Assembly (NCBI GenBank): GCA_035411585.1
Contig: DAONTI010000023.1
Span: 1-64,000, forward strand
Direction of reading: 5' to 3'
Length of the DNA stretch: 64,000 bases
Source: MWDV01 sp002070715
GTDB taxonomy: Bacteria > Verrucomicrobiota > Verrucomicrobiia > Limisphaerales > MWDV01
Each line of letters begins with the position of its first letter. The first letter of the stretch is position 1. The notes under the pieces were generated by a model. The model was not told the DNA's origin. It made no database searches and saw only the letters and a list, made by a program, of their open reading frames with translations. Shown one piece after another: positions 42,299 through 51,787 of this stretch. The translations under genes were made by a program, and so were the position numbers.

Positions 42299-44380
42299 TC
42301 ATACCGTAACCTCCACCGTGATGCTGGTGTCACAGCCGAATATATCCACCACCTTTACGCCGATCGTGTGTTTGCCGGGCTTCTCATAGACGTGCCCGGC
42401 ATCGCTCACGGTTTTTAACGAACGATCCTTGCGCGTGCGGTAATCCTGCCAGTGGTGGTTGAAGGGTCTATCGGGATGCCAGTCAAAATCCACCGCCCAA
42501 AAATCAATGAAATCGAAGCCGCTCGTCACCGCGCGCGCCTTCAACGCCTTCAATTCCTTGCTCGGCACCTCGGCCAGGGAGGGCAGGAACTTGGTCAGTT
42601 TCACGTCGAAAGCGCCCGAGGACGGGCGCACTCCACAAGCTGGCGCCCTTTCCGGCGCGCCCTTTGACGCGGGAGCGTCTTGGACTGCGGCAGCCCTCTG
42701 CCGCTTTTCTCCCGGTCGCCTTACCACCTCCGCTTCCAGCACCGCCATTTCCAGAAACGGCGGCGGACTGGTGCGGTTCTTCTCCATGATTTCGCGCGGG
42801 ATGGGAATGAGCTTCGTCTTCACGCCCAACTCGGCCTCCAACGCGAGGCAATGCTGCCTTAACTCCATCTCAAATTCCCACGCCAGACAGAACACCTCGC
42901 GGCCACCGGCCTGCGCGACGGCTTGGCCCACCGCCGCAGCTTCAACGCGGGTGAACAAACCATCAATGCCGTCCACGTGACAGAACGCGCCGCCCTTGCG
43001 ACCGTGCAACAACGGGGAGGGCGCACCGGACAAAACCTCCGCCTTGAAAAACTCCAGCACCACGCGGCGATGCTCATCCTCCGCGCCTTTGAGCCGGTCC
43101 TGCTGCCACCACTGGCGTTCGTAACGGCCGAGGTTGTAAACATCGAAGGCGCGATACGGCTGGCCCGCGTCGTGGAGCTTGCGCTGCAACTCGATCAAGC
43201 GTTTGCGGCTGGTGTGGATGGCGAAGCGGCCCAAGTCCGCCATGATCCAACGCCGCCCCAACCGTTCCGCCACTGCGCCCGTCGTGCCGCTGCCGCAGAA
43301 AAAGTCGGCCACGAGATCGCCTTCATTACTGCTCGCTTTGATGATGCGTTCGAGCAGGGCTTCGGGTTTTTGGGTGGAATAATCCACTCGTTCTTCCGAA
43401 TTACCCTGCAAACTTGTAATATCGTCCCAAAAGTCATCAACGGTTACGCCCTCTTTGTCTGACATGTATTGCTTGAATTGAATCGAACTTCCCGACTCAA
43501 CTATTCGTCCTTCTGCTCGCATTTCTCGGATGGATTCCGCTGAATAAGTTCGCACTGATTGAAGACGATAAGGCCCTCGGCCATCTCCATCATCAAACCG
43601 ATACATTTTCAAAGTAGCTTCCGAATATGGCTTAAATTGACGTTGGTATTTGATAAGAGGTGAGGCATAGAAGAAAATTATGTCGTGGTTTCTCGGAAAT
43701 TGATTAGAGGCAGTATTGGTGTTTATGTGACCACGCCTCCAACTGATTTGATTTCTGAACGACTCCTCTCCAAACACGCCGTCCATCACTAGGCGAACAA
43801 AGCTTGCGACTCGATAGTCACAATGCACAAAGATTTTTCCGCGTTCGCTAAGCAACTCTCTCATCAACGAGAGTCGCTCGAACATCATGTGCAAATAGGA
43901 ATCCGTGCCTTTGCCCCACATGTCGCGGTAGGCGACCATTTCGAGCGTGGACTGGTCTTTACCCACGGTTTCCTTCCCATCGCCAATCGGGACGTTCATC
44001 GTGAAGTCCGCGCCCACGTCAAACGGCGGGTCAATGTAGATCAGGTCAATTTTGCCCTTGAACTCTTTGAGCAAGGAGGCCATCACCAGCTTGTTGTCGC
44101 CCCAGACGAGCCGGTTGCGAAAATCGTCGCGCTTGCGTCCGGCAAGCTGCTTTTCAAACAACTCCAGATTACCCGTGGCCGCCGCGCGTTGACGTGGCTC
44201 ATCCACCGTCTCGATGCGCTGCATCGGCATGGATAGCGACGCCACGTCCACTTCACGGCGGCGGCCGAACTCGTCGTATTTCCCCTCCCACACCAATTCG
44301 GTGTGCATTTTCGAGAGCGGATGCGGGCGGGCGGGTCCCCATTGAAAAATGGAAGCGTCGTTGTCGGAATCGGCAGGCAT
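42299..44380 (-). CDS. Site-specific DNA adenine methyltransferase (type III Mod-like)
   Basis: 693 residues. The beta-class order is seen: catalytic motif IDPPFD (DPPF at 117-120) before the SAM motif DFFCGSGTTGAV (359-370). STQKPEALLERII precedes the latter, as usual. The C-terminal part has a nuclease-fold-like accessory region and a final beta domain (IGVKVVDIFGCDTSITVEV). A hairpin-rich repeat at 42612-42710 encodes about residues 557-590 (RQRAAAVQDAPASKGAPERA) in frame. It protects host DNA from the Res protein encoded downstream. The recognition sequence cannot be read. Confidence 0.9.
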   Translation of the reverse strand: MPADSDNDASIFQWGPARPHPLSKMHTELVWEGKYDEFGRRREVDVASLSMPMQRIETVDEPRQRAAATGNLELFEKQLAGRKRDDFRNRLVWGDNKLVMASLLKEFKGKIDLIYIDPPFDVGADFTMNVPIGDGKETVGKDQSTLEMVAYRDMWGKGTDSYLHMMFERLSLMRELLSERGKIFVHCDYRVASFVRLVMDGVFGEESFRNQISWRRGHINTNTASNQFPRNHDIIFFYASPLIKYQRQFKPYSEATLKMYRFDDGDGRGPYRLQSVRTYSAESIREMRAEGRIVESGSSIQFKQYMSDKEGVTVDDFWDDITSLQGNSEERVDYSTQKPEALLERIIKASSNEGDLVADFFCGSGTTGAVAERLGRRWIMADLGRFAIHTSRKRLIELQRKLHDAGQPYRAFDVYNLGRYERQWWQQDRLKGAEDEHRRVVLEFFKAEVLSGAPSPLLHGRKGGAFCHVDGIDGLFTRVEAAAVGQAVAQAGGREVFCLAWEFEMELRQHCLALEAELGVKTKLIPIPREIMEKNRTSPPPFLEMAVLEAEVVRRPGEKRQRAAAVQDAPASKGAPERAPACGVRPSSGAFDVKLTKFLPSLAEVPSKELKALKARAVTSGFDFIDFWAVDFDWHPDRPFNHHWQDYRTRKDRSLKTVSDAGHVYEKPGKHTIGVKVVDIFGCDTSITVEVTV
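42612..42710 (-). repeat. Palindromic repeat cluster inserted in frame in mod
   Basis: About 99 bases with successive hairpins: GCGCCCG/CGGGCGC at 42612-42629, GACGC/GCGTC at 42666-42679, and GCGGCAG/CTGCCGC at 42687-42704, plus a GGCGCC-rich palindrome between. It encodes an Ala/Pro-rich low-complexity stretch unlike the rest of the methyltransferase. It resembles dispersed palindromic repeats. Copy number elsewhere cannot be checked here. Confidence 0.7.
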
Positions 44381-44886
44381 GGCTGTTCGCTCGCGCGCGA
44401 ATCAGCCCTGTCGGGAATGGCGGTGTTTCGTTGAGGGATGCGGGCCTGAAATAGAAGGGGCGTGACCTACTCACGCTCCATCACAGGCACGGACATGCCC
44501 TCAAAGAAACGCTTGCAGGCACGCCCGAGTGGGCGTGCCTTCGAGCGCCGTTCTTTGAGTCGAAATTGTCCGTTTCGTGATGAACAGCAGCCGAAGCTAC
44601 GCGAAATTAGTTGTTGGTTTTCTTGTCTCTCGTTTTTTTCTTGGTTTCTCCGAACGCGGACAGCATACGCCAACCCGGCGGCGTCCGGCAAGTTTGCGGA
44701 GCGCAAGGGATAGACGGAACATGGCGCCGGATTTCCCGGTTGGCAGAGTTAATCGCCCGGGTCAAGTCGTGCCGGGTTCAGTCCGCAGCGGCACCGCCTT
44801 CACGACATGCCACACGGGCGCGCCGCTGCGCTTGCGGCCCGTTGTTTTCCGTTGTTCCGGCCAACGCCGGGCAACCCAGGCGACGG
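44381..44886. other. Intergenic region upstream of mod
   Basis: 506 bases between mod and the lipoprotein gene, both on the minus strand. It should hold the mod promoter, but I cannot place the boxes. One REP-like hairpin is present (44518-44539). The short frames look like noise. Confidence 0.5.
44518..44539. repeat. REP-like hairpin upstream of mod
   Basis: Perfect stem GGCACGCCC/GGGCGTGCC with a GAGT loop. There is no U-tract, and it lies 140 bases upstream of mod, so it is not a terminator of mod. It may be a solo repeat or a regulatory structure. Confidence 0.6.
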
Positions 44887-45978
44887 CTACGGCGCAGCAG
44901 GCGGGTTCGCCGCCGGGGCGGGGACGTAGAGGATGCGGGTGGGTTGCGTGGGCGCGTAGGCGTTGCGGGCCGGGATTTCCGCGCGGTTGAACGGCCGGTA
45001 ATCCGGGATGGCGCCGACGCGGGCGATCTTGAGCGAGTTGCGCAACAGCCCGCGGCCGTTGTTTGAATCGCTGAATTTGCCCTGTCCGTAACCCACACCC
45101 TTCGAGCCGGAGAGGTTCGAGGAAAAGTATTTCAGCCCGATGATCTTGCCCTGGTCATCGCGCATCCAGTCAATGAAGATCACGGCGTGGCCGCCGGGGG
45201 GTGTGGTGCTGTAACTGAGAAAATCGCCCGGTTTCACCTGTTCGAAATCGGTGATCGCCCGCCCCAGACCGTAGCCCACGATGCCGCGTTGTTCGGAATC
45301 GCCTTTGCCCTCGATATACCACAGTTGCAGCATGTTGAAGAGGTCGTTGAAGGTCATGCCGTTGAAATCGTCAGGTTCGAGGCCCTTCTGGATGTTGCGC
45401 AGTTTCATGGCGCGGATGAACACTTCGAAGGTGAACCCGCAGCAGTAGCTGCACCGCGAGCCGTCCGGATACGCCTTGGCCACGACCATGCCCTGATACC
45501 ACATGTCCTGGGTCACGCCGTTGTAGAGGTCGTATTCGCGCGGATCCCAGCCGCAATGATACGGGTAACTGCCATCCAGCGGATAGGCGCTGATGACCTT
45601 CATCACGTAGGGATTCAGCGAACCTTCCTCGTCGTCGGGGATCATTTCCTCGCGGGCGTAAGCTTTCTGCAACGCCTTGTCCACGGGCGAAAATCCGCGT
45701 TCGTCCACGGGATACACGCGCGGCGTGTAGGTGTAACGTTTCGCGAGCGGTTTCGCCGGCGGCGTGGCGGCGGGGGCCGTCACCGCTGGAGCGGGTGCGG
45801 CGCAGGTTTCCGCCGCCGGGGGACAACCGGCGCTTTGGGGATGACGACAGCCAGCGAGGCCGAGCGACAGCAAACCCAGAACAACGAGGGACAACGAGCG
45901 GCGGGCCGCCGGACGCGTAGGGAGACAGGCAATCAAGTTCACGGGAAAGAATAATGCCGGATGGACGGTTGATTTCAA
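44887..45978 (-). CDS. Lipoprotein with NlpC/P60- or CHAP-like features
   Basis: 363 residues from a TTG (GTG at 45942 is an alternative). The lipobox is LSLGLAGC, followed by a Pro/Ala linker. The folded part has DGSRCSYCCGFTFEVFIRAM and, 70-80 residues later, KPGDFLSYSTTPPGGHAVIFIDW, an order of Cys then His as in papain-like cell-wall amidases and peptidases. NSLKIARVG near the end is also conserved-looking. The enzymatic role is inferred from these motifs only. It is followed by a Pro-rich tail. Confidence 0.6.
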   Translation of the reverse strand: MKSTVHPALFFPVNLIACLPTRPAARRSLSLVVLGLLSLGLAGCRHPQSAGCPPAAETCAAPAPAVTAPAATPPAKPLAKRYTYTPRVYPVDERGFSPVDKALQKAYAREEMIPDDEEGSLNPYVMKVISAYPLDGSYPYHCGWDPREYDLYNGVTQDMWYQGMVVAKAYPDGSRCSYCCGFTFEVFIRAMKLRNIQKGLEPDDFNGMTFNDLFNMLQLWYIEGKGDSEQRGIVGYGLGRAITDFEQVKPGDFLSYSTTPPGGHAVIFIDWMRDDQGKIIGLKYFSSNLSGSKGVGYGQGKFSDSNNGRGLLRNSLKIARVGAIPDYRPFNRAEIPARNAYAPTQPTRILYVPAPAANPPAAP

Positions 45979-45999
45979 TGCTTTCGTGAGGCCGGCGGC

Positions 46000-46863
46000 T
46001 CAAAGGTATTTCGCCAGCAACGGGGCGAGTTCCTTCCGGGTGCGGGCCGGCCAGAGCCGGCGGTCGGTCATGATGGCATTTTGCAAGGCGTGGTGGCAGG
46101 GCCAGTTCGGTTCGGCGGGAATGCGCGGGAGGACGCGGCGGATGATCGCCTGCGCGGCGACGGCGTTTTTCCGCAGATTGGCCACGACCATCTCCACGGT
46201 GACGTGATCATGATTTTCATTCCAGCAATCGTAGTCGGTGATCATGGCCAGGGTGGCGTAGGCGATCTCGGCCTCGCGCGCGCACTTGGCCTCGCCGAGA
46301 TTGGTCATGCCGATCACATCGTAGCCGAGCCGGTGATTGGTGAGTGATTCGGCGCGCGTGCTGAAGGCCGGGCCTTCCATGTTCACATACGTGCCGCCGT
46401 CGTGGACGCGGCACCGGCTGGCGCGGGCGGCTTGGCGGAGCAACTGGCGTAATTCCTCACAGATCGGATGCGCCAGCGCCACGTGCGCCACGATGCCGCG
46501 CCCGAAAAACGTATGCTCGAAATCACGCTTCGTCCGGTCGAGGAACTGGTCCACCAGCACGATGTCACAGGGCCGGTATTTCCGCTGCAACGAACCGACG
46601 GCGCTGACGCTGATGATCCAGGCCACGCCGAGTTTTTTCATGGCCCAGAGATTGGCGCGATGATTCAGTTCGCTGGGGAGGAGGCGGTGGCCGCGTCCGT
46701 GGCGCGGCAGAAACACCACCGCGCGGCCTTCCAGCGTGCCGGTCAACAGCGCGTCTGACGGCGGGCCGAAGGGCGTGTTTACCGTCACCCATTTCCGGCG
46801 GGTGAATCCTTCGAGGTTGTAGAGGCCGCTGCCGCCGATGATGCCGATCCGATGTTCTGCCAT
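46000..46863 (-). CDS. mtnP: S-methyl-5'-thioadenosine phosphorylase
   Basis: 287 residues from the ATG at 46861-46863 (MAEHRIGIIGGSGLYNLEGF). Phosphate-binding and purine-site motifs are present: FLPRHGRGHRLLPSELNHRAN, then VNMEGPAFSTRAES and GMTNLGEAKCAREAEI, with TDYDCW near the C-terminus. The enzyme cleaves methylthioadenosine formed during polyamine synthesis. That makes a loose metabolic link to the deoxyhypusine-synthase-like gene at 54480, though the two are not adjacent. Confidence 0.93.
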   Translation of the reverse strand: MAEHRIGIIGGSGLYNLEGFTRRKWVTVNTPFGPPSDALLTGTLEGRAVVFLPRHGRGHRLLPSELNHRANLWAMKKLGVAWIISVSAVGSLQRKYRPCDIVLVDQFLDRTKRDFEHTFFGRGIVAHVALAHPICEELRQLLRQAARASRCRVHDGGTYVNMEGPAFSTRAESLTNHRLGYDVIGMTNLGEAKCAREAEIAYATLAMITDYDCWNENHDHVTVEMVVANLRKNAVAAQAIIRRVLPRIPAEPNWPCHHALQNAIMTDRRLWPARTRKELAPLLAKYL

Positions 46864-47050
46864 GGCCCAGTTATTGGACAGAGACCCCGATCGCGCCAGC
46901 TTTTTCGGACGGCACCGGCCAGGATTCCGCGCGCGGGAGGGGTGGCCGTGGAACGGCAAATGCCGGCGCTGACAGGATTTTTTCTTGCCGGGTTGGCGGG
47001 GGAAACGACAAGTTGTCGCCCCATGAGCAAGTCAAACAGCCGGAGGCGCC

Positions 47051-48916
47051 ATGAGTGAAACGGCCAATCAGCGGTCGCGTGAGTTTCTCCAGATTGCCGA
47101 TCAATTCAAACTCGGCGTGTTAACCACCGAGTCGTCCCATCCCACCACGGCCGATTTAAGCGAGGTCGCCCAGGGGGACATCGCGGCGGGTCTGCGCCGG
47201 TTGTTTGACGTGGACGACGACGTGATCCGGAAGTATCGCGAATGGGCGACGTCCGACCGTCCGCGGGCGATGGCCGACACGCTGCGGCAGGCGTTGCAAC
47301 AGGGCGGCAAAGTGTTCTTCACCGGCTGCGGTTCGACGGGCCGGCTCAGCATCCAACTGGTTTCCATCTGGCGCGATTTCTGGCAGCAGCAAACCGCGCG
47401 CGGACTGCAATGCTCCCCCGCGCCGGCGGAGTGGGAGAACCGCGCTTTTCCCGTGATGGCGGGCGGCGATTTTGCGCTCATCAAAGCGGTCGAGGGCTTC
47501 GAGGATTTCACTGACTTCGGAAAGAAACAGATTGCCGACCTGGGCCTCAGCCAGCGGGACGTTGTGTTTGCCATCACCGAAGGCGGTGAAACCTCGTTCG
47601 TCATCGGCACGGCGTGGCAGGGCGTCGCGGTGGGGGCCAAGGTGTATTTTGTCTATAACAACCCGGACGAGATTCTCTGCCAGCACGTTCAGCGCAGCCG
47701 TGAAGTCATCCAAGAGCCGCGCATCGAGAAGGTCAATCTCACTACCGGACCGATGGGCATCACCGGCTCCACGCGGATGCAGGCGACGAGCATTCAACTG
47801 GCGGTGCTGGTGACGGTGTTGGAAATGGTCATCCGCGATCTGATGCGGGAACTGGAACCGGACGGGCCGTGCGCCCTCGATTCCGCCGCGGTGCCGGCGC
47901 AATTCCTGGCCCAGTTGGAAACCCTGCACGCCACGTTGAAATCGGCGGAAGTGCTGACGCCCCTGGCCCAGCTCACCGCGTTGGAGGAAGCCGTCTATCG
48001 CGCGGGCCGGAAGAACAATTATTTCGCCGACCGCGTAAGCATTGACATGCTCACCGACACCACCGAGCGGTCGCCAACCTACTGCACGCCGCCCTTCCGC
48101 AAGTTTGACGATCCCACCGCCACGGAATCGTGGGCGTTTCTCTACGTGCCCTACAAGGATTCCCCCACCGCCTGGGAGCGCATCTGCAAACGCACGCCCC
48201 GCTGCGTGGAGTGGACCGAGGCCGAAGTGCGCGCGCTGGTGCCGCCGGAAAAATTCGCGCGTACGATGGAGATTGTGCGGACGATTGGTTATCAGGAGTT
48301 GATGCGTTTTCGCGTCGGTTTGGACGGGCTCCCGAATCGGCCATCCGGACCGGGCGACTGCGCGGTGGGGCTGGTGACGGAAGCGGAAAAGAAAATCCTG
48401 CTCAAGCCGGATGGTTTCGTGCATAAACAACTGGACATCGCGCGACAGGCCGGCGCGAAGACGGGATTGATTTTCCTGGGCAGCCCGGCGGCCCTGTTGG
48501 AAGCCGGCTCGTTCCTGGCGCATTGGAATCCCGACTGCGCCGCGGTGCTCGTTCCGGTGCCGGAAACGGATCTCCTGCTCAACGGCGTGATGCGCGTGGG
48601 GCTCAAGCTGCTGCTGAACACGCTCTCCACCTGCACCATGGTCCGGCTCGGCCGGGTGATGGGCAACTACATGATCTGGGTGGTGCCGAGCAATTTGAAA
48701 TTGATTGACCGCGCCACGCGCTACATCCAGCGCCTCACGCAGTTGAGTTACGAGGACGCCAACCGCCTGCTTTTCGAGGTCATCGAATACGTCGAGCCGC
48801 GCATGAAAGCCGATCAAGCGTACCCACCGGTTGTGGGCGTGGCCGTGATGCGCGTCCGTCATCACCTCGACAATGCGGCGGCGGAAAAGCGGTTGCGCGA
48901 GGAATTGGGCAAGTAA
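47051..48916 (+). CDS. Double-SIS MurQ/GCKR-like protein
   Basis: 621 residues, twice the length of MurQ etherase (~300). The N-terminal half has LTTESSHPTTADLSEVAQGDI and VFFTGCGSTGRLSIQL with GPMGITGSTRMQA, as in MurQ. The C-terminal half again carries a MurQ-like ending, LKLLLNTLSTCTMVRLGRVMGNYMI. The two-domain plan and length recall the eukaryotic glucokinase regulator GCKR, a known MurQ relative. The catalytic function is uncertain: N-acetylmuramate 6-phosphate ether cleavage or sugar-phosphate sensing. Confidence 0.82.
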   Translation: MSETANQRSREFLQIADQFKLGVLTTESSHPTTADLSEVAQGDIAAGLRRLFDVDDDVIRKYREWATSDRPRAMADTLRQALQQGGKVFFTGCGSTGRLSIQLVSIWRDFWQQQTARGLQCSPAPAEWENRAFPVMAGGDFALIKAVEGFEDFTDFGKKQIADLGLSQRDVVFAITEGGETSFVIGTAWQGVAVGAKVYFVYNNPDEILCQHVQRSREVIQEPRIEKVNLTTGPMGITGSTRMQATSIQLAVLVTVLEMVIRDLMRELEPDGPCALDSAAVPAQFLAQLETLHATLKSAEVLTPLAQLTALEEAVYRAGRKNNYFADRVSIDMLTDTTERSPTYCTPPFRKFDDPTATESWAFLYVPYKDSPTAWERICKRTPRCVEWTEAEVRALVPPEKFARTMEIVRTIGYQELMRFRVGLDGLPNRPSGPGDCAVGLVTEAEKKILLKPDGFVHKQLDIARQAGAKTGLIFLGSPAALLEAGSFLAHWNPDCAAVLVPVPETDLLLNGVMRVGLKLLLNTLSTCTMVRLGRVMGNYMIWVVPSNLKLIDRATRYIQRLTQLSYEDANRLLFEVIEYVEPRMKADQAYPPVVGVAVMRVRHHLDNAAAEKRLREELGK

Positions 48917-49154
48917 CCTCGCGCACGGCAGCGCGGTGGGAGCGGGGAAAAACGCTCTGGTAGATTCCGCAAATCGGGCGCCGCAAAAGAACGCAGGGAG
49001 CGCAACACGCTTTCGCTTGTTGGGGGCGGTGCCGGACGATCTCCTTGGCGTTGGCGCGTTCCGTGAGGATGGCTATTCGGAGCGAAGCGTCCGGACAGCG
49101 TGATTGTTGAAACGATGTCCGCCGGAGCCAGGCGAGGGTTGACGGGGGCTGACG

Positions 49155-50300
49155 TCAGTTCAGCAAGCGATACCAGTTATCGCGCTGGCGGGGTTCGTAT
49201 CCTAGGTCGCGGATCAACCGGTGCATGTCCGCCACACTCATCCGGAATGACGCCCCGGCCTGGCTGACCACGTTTTCCTCGATCATGATGCTGCCGAGAT
49301 CGTTCGCGCCGAACTTCAGCGCGATCTGCCCAATCTCCGGTCCCTGGGTAACCCACGAACTTTGCACGTTCTCGAAATTATCGAGATAGATGCGGGCCAG
49401 CGCCTGGGTGCGGAGATATTCCTGCGCGCCGACGGCCGGCGCGCGGAGCTTGGTGTTTTCCGGCTGGAAGGTCCAACCGATGAACGCGGTGAAATGCCCC
49501 GGCGGTGGCTGTCCCGGTTGGGCGGTCGCCTCCGCCGCGCGCGCGTAACCCAGGGATTGGTCCTGCTGAACCCGCAACCGTTCCAGATGTTCGACCCGGT
49601 CCGCCACGGTTTCCACGTGCCCGAACATCATGGTTGCGCTGGAGAACAATCCCAGCCGGTGCGCCACATCCATGACGGCCAGCCATTCGTCACTGGTCGC
49701 TTTGCGCGGAGAGATGCGTTGGCGCACACGGTCCACGAGAATTTCCCCGCCGCCACCGGGAATGGAGCCCAGCCCGGCCGCCGCGAAATCGGCGATGATC
49801 GTTTCCAACGGCTCGCCGAAAACCTCGCGGAAATGGATAAACTCACTCGGACTGAAGCCGTGGATGTTGACCTGGGGAAACTTCGTCTTCATGTGGTGCA
49901 ACAGGTCGAGATACCACTGCTTCGTCAACTGCGGATGGTGGCCGCCTTGCAACAACAACTGCGTGCCGCCTTGGGCGATGGTTTCCTCGATCTTCCGGTC
50001 CATCTCCGCGTGGCTGATGACGTAGGCCTCGGGGTCCCGTTCGGTGCGGTAGAACGCGCAGAATTTGCAATAGACGTTGCAGACATTCGTGTAGTTGACG
50101 TTGCGGTCCACGATGTACGTCACAATGTCATTGCCGCGTCCGGCGTACGCGCGGGCCTTGGCGCGTTGCCGCCGCCGGTCGGCCAGGGCGCCGAGTTCCT
50201 CCAACGGCAGCCGGTACAGACGCAACGCCTCGGCGGCGTCAATGCGTCCGCCATCCCAAACCTTGTGCCGCAGGTCGTCCAATGACGCGTCGTGAATCAC
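49155..50300 (-). CDS. mqnC: Cyclic dehypoxanthine futalosine synthase
   Basis: 381 residues, a radical SAM enzyme with the cluster motif CNVYCKFCAFYR. GGHHPQLTKQWYLDLL, FSPSEFIHF, SIPGGGGEILVDRVR, IGWTFQPENT and NDLGSIMIEENVVSQAGA identify MqnC rather than MqnE. It carries out the third step of the futalosine route to menaquinone. A 13-residue linker rich in Ala/Gln/Pro (EATAQPGQPPPGH) interrupts the segment before FIGWTF. The other mqn genes are not in the window, apart from the ubiX/ubiA-like pair at 24-25.6 kb. Confidence 0.93.
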   Translation of the reverse strand: MIHDASLDDLRHKVWDGGRIDAAEALRLYRLPLEELGALADRRRQRAKARAYAGRGNDIVTYIVDRNVNYTNVCNVYCKFCAFYRTERDPEAYVISHAEMDRKIEETIAQGGTQLLLQGGHHPQLTKQWYLDLLHHMKTKFPQVNIHGFSPSEFIHFREVFGEPLETIIADFAAAGLGSIPGGGGEILVDRVRQRISPRKATSDEWLAVMDVAHRLGLFSSATMMFGHVETVADRVEHLERLRVQQDQSLGYARAAEATAQPGQPPPGHFTAFIGWTFQPENTKLRAPAVGAQEYLRTQALARIYLDNFENVQSSWVTQGPEIGQIALKFGANDLGSIMIEENVVSQAGASFRMSVADMHRLIRDLGYEPRQRDNWYRLLN

Positions 50301-50352
50301 GCGCGAACCCTAGCGCACCCCCGCCGGCGGGACAAGGCAACGGACAGCGAAG

Positions 50353-51687
50353 TCACCGGGCCGGGACTTCTTCGAGCAAGCGTGTGCGCCCGGGAATGGG
50401 GGTCGGATAACAGCCGTCGGGCCCGGGACGGGTGGGCGGCGTCATGTCATCCCGGCAGTCCTCCGGTTTGGGGGGGAAAAAGAAATCCGACGTCTCCACC
50501 GCCTCCCACGTTACTTCCTGGCCGGTGTAGCAGGAGAGTTGGCCCATGATGGTGATGAGCGAGCTGCGGCACATGTAATCGCCGTTGTTGAGGGGTTGCC
50601 CCGCGCGGATGGCGGCGAACAGGCGGTCATGCTCAACTTGATACGGATCGCACTGACCTTGCCAGCGCCAGGGGGTGTGGCCGGTGATGCGGCTTTGCAT
50701 CAAATGCGCCCGGCCCTTGGTGCCGAGAACGGTGCTGGAATTCTCGTCGTAACAGCCGCTCGTCGTGCGGCAGAAGGCATATACCCGGACGCCGTTGGGC
50801 CATTGATAGATGACGGAGTGATGATCGAAGACATCGCCGTAGATCGGGTCGGTCATCGAGGAGCGTCCACCCAGCCCGTGGCATTTTTCGGGCGGCGTGT
50901 CGCCGAGCACCCAACTGGCCCGGTCCAGATTGTGAATGAGCGATTGCGGCACATCGTCGCCGGACAACCAGGTGAAGTGGTATTGCGTGAAGCATTGCCA
51001 GTTCAATTCCGACATGCCCGCCGGCCGGGGAAACACCCGGTAGGGAGCGCGCAGAAATTTTTCCTCGATGGCAATGATCTCGCCAATGGCCCCCTCCTGG
51101 ATGCGTTTCACGGTTTCCACATATCCTTCGTGGTAGCGGCTTTGCAGCCCGGAAACGAGGGAGAGTTTTTTCTCGCGGGCCAGCGCGACGGCGGCGCGCA
51201 GCATCTTGATGCCGTAAGGATCAATGCCGTGCGGTTTTTCCACAAACACATGTTTCCCGGCTTCCACGGCGGCCTTGACGTGCAACGGATGAAACTTGGC
51301 CGCGTTGGCAATGCACACCACATCCGCGGCCGCAACCACCTGTTTATACCCATCAAAACCGGTGAAGCAATGATCCGGGGTCACCTGCACCTGCTCCGGT
51401 TTGCGCGCGCGGATGTTGTTGAGGGTCTCCTGGATGCGGTTTTGGAAGATGTCCGACAGCGCCACCAGCCGGGCGCCGGGATCGGCGGTCAACGCCTGCA
51501 ACCCCGCGCCCGCATTGCGGCCGCCACAGCCGATCAGGCCGACTTTGAGAATGTCGCTCCCCGCCGCATGGGCAAAGCGCGAGACGTCCAGCGCGGCCAA
51601 GGCGCCCACGGCGGTGGCGGCGGCGGAAGTTTTCAGGAAATCACGGCGGGTGACCGGAGTGGGAATGGTGGATGCGGTTCGTTTCAT
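50353..51687 (-). CDS. Tat-exported Gfo/Idh/MocA family oxidoreductase
   Basis: 444 residues. The Tat signal TRRDFLKTSAAATAVGALAAL precedes KVGLIGCGGRNAGAGLQAL (Rossmann) and HVFVEKPHGIDPYGIK (conserved lysine-proline). WQCFTQYHFTWLSGDDVPQS and HDRLFAAIRAGQPLN are characteristic of the subgroup expanded in Planctomycetota and Verrucomicrobiota. Periplasmic sugar oxidation is presumed. It is divergent from the SDR gene. Confidence 0.9.
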   Translation of the reverse strand: MKRTASTIPTPVTRRDFLKTSAAATAVGALAALDVSRFAHAAGSDILKVGLIGCGGRNAGAGLQALTADPGARLVALSDIFQNRIQETLNNIRARKPEQVQVTPDHCFTGFDGYKQVVAAADVVCIANAAKFHPLHVKAAVEAGKHVFVEKPHGIDPYGIKMLRAAVALAREKKLSLVSGLQSRYHEGYVETVKRIQEGAIGEIIAIEEKFLRAPYRVFPRPAGMSELNWQCFTQYHFTWLSGDDVPQSLIHNLDRASWVLGDTPPEKCHGLGGRSSMTDPIYGDVFDHHSVIYQWPNGVRVYAFCRTTSGCYDENSSTVLGTKGRAHLMQSRITGHTPWRWQGQCDPYQVEHDRLFAAIRAGQPLNNGDYMCRSSLITIMGQLSCYTGQEVTWEAVETSDFFFPPKPEDCRDDMTPPTRPGPDGCYPTPIPGRTRLLEEVPAR

Positions 51688-51787
51688 AAGCGAGTCGGGT
51701 TATAGCCAAAAGGAGGAAACCCACTCAACCAGAATCATCCGGGCGGTTTTCGCTTTCGCCCGGTTCGCCCGCCGTTATGCTGGCCGC

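Noticed and set aside
37928..44380. CRISPR-Cas or prophage island
   Set aside because: No repeat-spacer array, cas gene, integrase or phage structural gene. The content is a restriction-modification locus with a TA pair.
49155..50300. Aminofutalosine synthase MqnE
   Set aside because: The GGHHPQL, FSPSEF and NDLGSIMIEENVVS motifs fit MqnC better than MqnE.
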